DNA from: Frankiales bacterium
Lineage (GTDB): Bacteria > Actinomycetota > Actinomycetes > Mycobacteriales > SCTD01
Length of the DNA: 5,748 nt
Direction: 5' to 3'
NCBI GenBank assembly: GCA_025966295.1
Contig: JAOPVD010000342.1
Location: forward strand, 1 to 5,748
In this document: positions 5,414 through 5,748 of the stretch, piece after piece
Position numbering within the stretch: the first letter of the stretch is position 1
How the letters are laid out: each line of letters begins with the position of its first letter
Notes under the pieces: generated by a model
Databases searched by the model: none
Told to the model about the DNA's origin: nothing
The model's input: only the letters and a program-made list of their open reading frames with translations
Made by a program: the position numbers and the translations under genes

Positions 5414-5608
5414 TCAGCGGCGCTCCAGCCGGAGCGCCGACACCGGGCAGGCCGCGACGGCGCCCCGGGCGAGCCGGAGCAGCTCGTCCGGGACGTCGTC
5501 GGCCAGCACCGGGTAGCCCCAGTCGTCCAGCCGGATCCGCTCGGGCAGCAGCTCGGCGCACAGCCCGTGCGCCTTGCAGGCCGGCCAGTCCACCCGGAGC
5601 CCGCTCAC
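5414..5608 (-). CDS. [3Fe-4S]-type ferredoxin
   Basis: A 64-residue small ferredoxin with the motif C11-x2-H14-x2-C17 ... C54-P55, the arrangement of actinobacterial 3Fe-4S (or 4Fe-4S) ferredoxins that often feed electrons to cytochrome P450s; histidine occupies the position of the usual second cysteine. The segment LPERIRLDDWGYPVL and the end ACPVSALRLE are typical. I chose GTG at 5608 because it overlaps the stop of the upstream gene (GTGA) and GGAG lies at 5617-5620, eight bases upstream. An ATG at 5638 in the same frame would add ten residues and overlap the upstream gene by 34 bases; it is less likely. Coupling to a NuoF-like protein suggests the pair passes electrons from NAD(P)H to some acceptor. 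No P450 or other acceptor is visible here. Confidence 0.88.
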   Translation of the reverse strand: MSGLRVDWPACKAHGLCAELLPERIRLDDWGYPVLADDVPDELLRLARGAVAACPVSALRLERR

Positions 5609-5748
5609 CGCGGCAGCTCCGGGGCGGTCCGGCCGCACGGCGCGGACAGGTGTAAGGCGACGTCGTCGGCGAACGCCTCGAGGGCGCTGCGCACCATCAG
5701 CGCGGCGCCGGCGGGCAGGCCGCAGGCCCCCCGGCCGTCGACCAGCCC
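5605..5748 (-). CDS. NuoF-like NADH oxidoreductase iron-sulfur protein, C-terminal fragment
   Basis: The last 47 residues of a gene whose start lies beyond the window; the frame is open from base 5748 to TGA at 5605-5607. The visible part, GLVDGRGACGLPAGAALMVR followed by SALEAFADDVALHL, matches the C-terminal iron-sulfur binding region of NuoF-like proteins, where a cysteine in a G-x-C setting (here residue 9 of the fragment) is the last ligand of the 4Fe-4S cluster and is followed by a helix of this pattern. Many actinobacteria encode such a protein next to a small ferredoxin. The stop overlaps the ferredoxin start by four bases. It holds a TTA leucine codon (5653-5655). Assignment rests on a short fragment. 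Confidence 0.7.
   Translation of the reverse strand, partial: GLVDGRGACGLPAGAALMVRSALEAFADDVALHLSAPCGRTAPELPR

Noticed and set aside
5406..5422. Short inverted repeat (CGCCG/CGGCG) between arsI and the ferredoxin gene as a terminator
   Set aside because: Only a five-base stem, it extends into the ferredoxin coding end, and there is no T-run on either strand; likely chance at this GC content.
4656..5561. - strand open frame (301 codons) opposite arsI
   Set aside because: Biased composition, crosses the ars control region and covers arsI, whose catalytic residues are all recognisable.

Overview
The window is very GC-rich and densely packed, with ATG and GTG starts, short overlaps and almost no AT-rich DNA. 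Protein signatures fit a flagellated actinobacterium: an actinobacterial-style ArsR/ArsI pair, an FlhA tail with a divergent FlhF-like partner, and a CYP-type ferredoxin with a NuoF-like partner. The genus cannot be fixed from sequence alone; a Geodermatophilaceae, Nocardioidaceae or Kineosporiaceae type of organism is a reasonable guess. No RNA genes, insertion sequences, CRISPR arrays or long repeats were seen, and no gene-free stretch exceeds about 120 bases.

Positions 1-2525 (+ strand) are the end of a flagellar operon. In order they hold the C-terminal part of FlhA (export gate), an FlhF-like protein whose GTPase motifs are eroded, a YcgR-like PilZ protein expected to bind c-di-GMP, and a 96-residue membrane protein of unknown function. 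Each start overlaps the preceding gene (26, 4 and 4 bases), so the four genes are almost certainly co-translated. Positions 2565-3662 (+) encode a ChaA-type cation/proton antiporter, 39 bases after the small membrane protein. It ends tail-to-tail, with an 11-base overlap, against a DJ-1/PfpI (Hsp31-like) gene on the - strand.

Positions 3652-5405 form a stress/arsenic module: the Hsp31-like gene and an ArsR repressor on the - strand, and an ArsI/CadI dioxygenase on the + strand. arsR and arsI diverge from a 116-base region holding three copies of the imperfect palindrome GAYGAAYGTC, most simply read as ArsR operators. ArsR should sense arsenite (or methylarsenite) through cysteine pairs and ArsI should cleave the carbon-arsenic bond of trivalent organoarsenicals. 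The Hsp31-like gene lies 72 bases downstream of arsR behind a GC-rich hairpin and may be part of the same response.

Positions 5414-5748 (-) are the end of a separate electron-transfer operon: a 64-residue [3Fe-4S]-type ferredoxin translationally coupled (GTGA overlap) to the C-terminus of a NuoF-like flavin/iron-sulfur protein that runs off the window.

The most unusual items are the FlhF-like protein without nucleotide-binding motifs, the unassigned small membrane protein in the flagellar operon, the three-site ars operator, and the cysteine pairs at the ends of both ArsR and ArsI. I did not find evidence for a wholly new multi-gene system.
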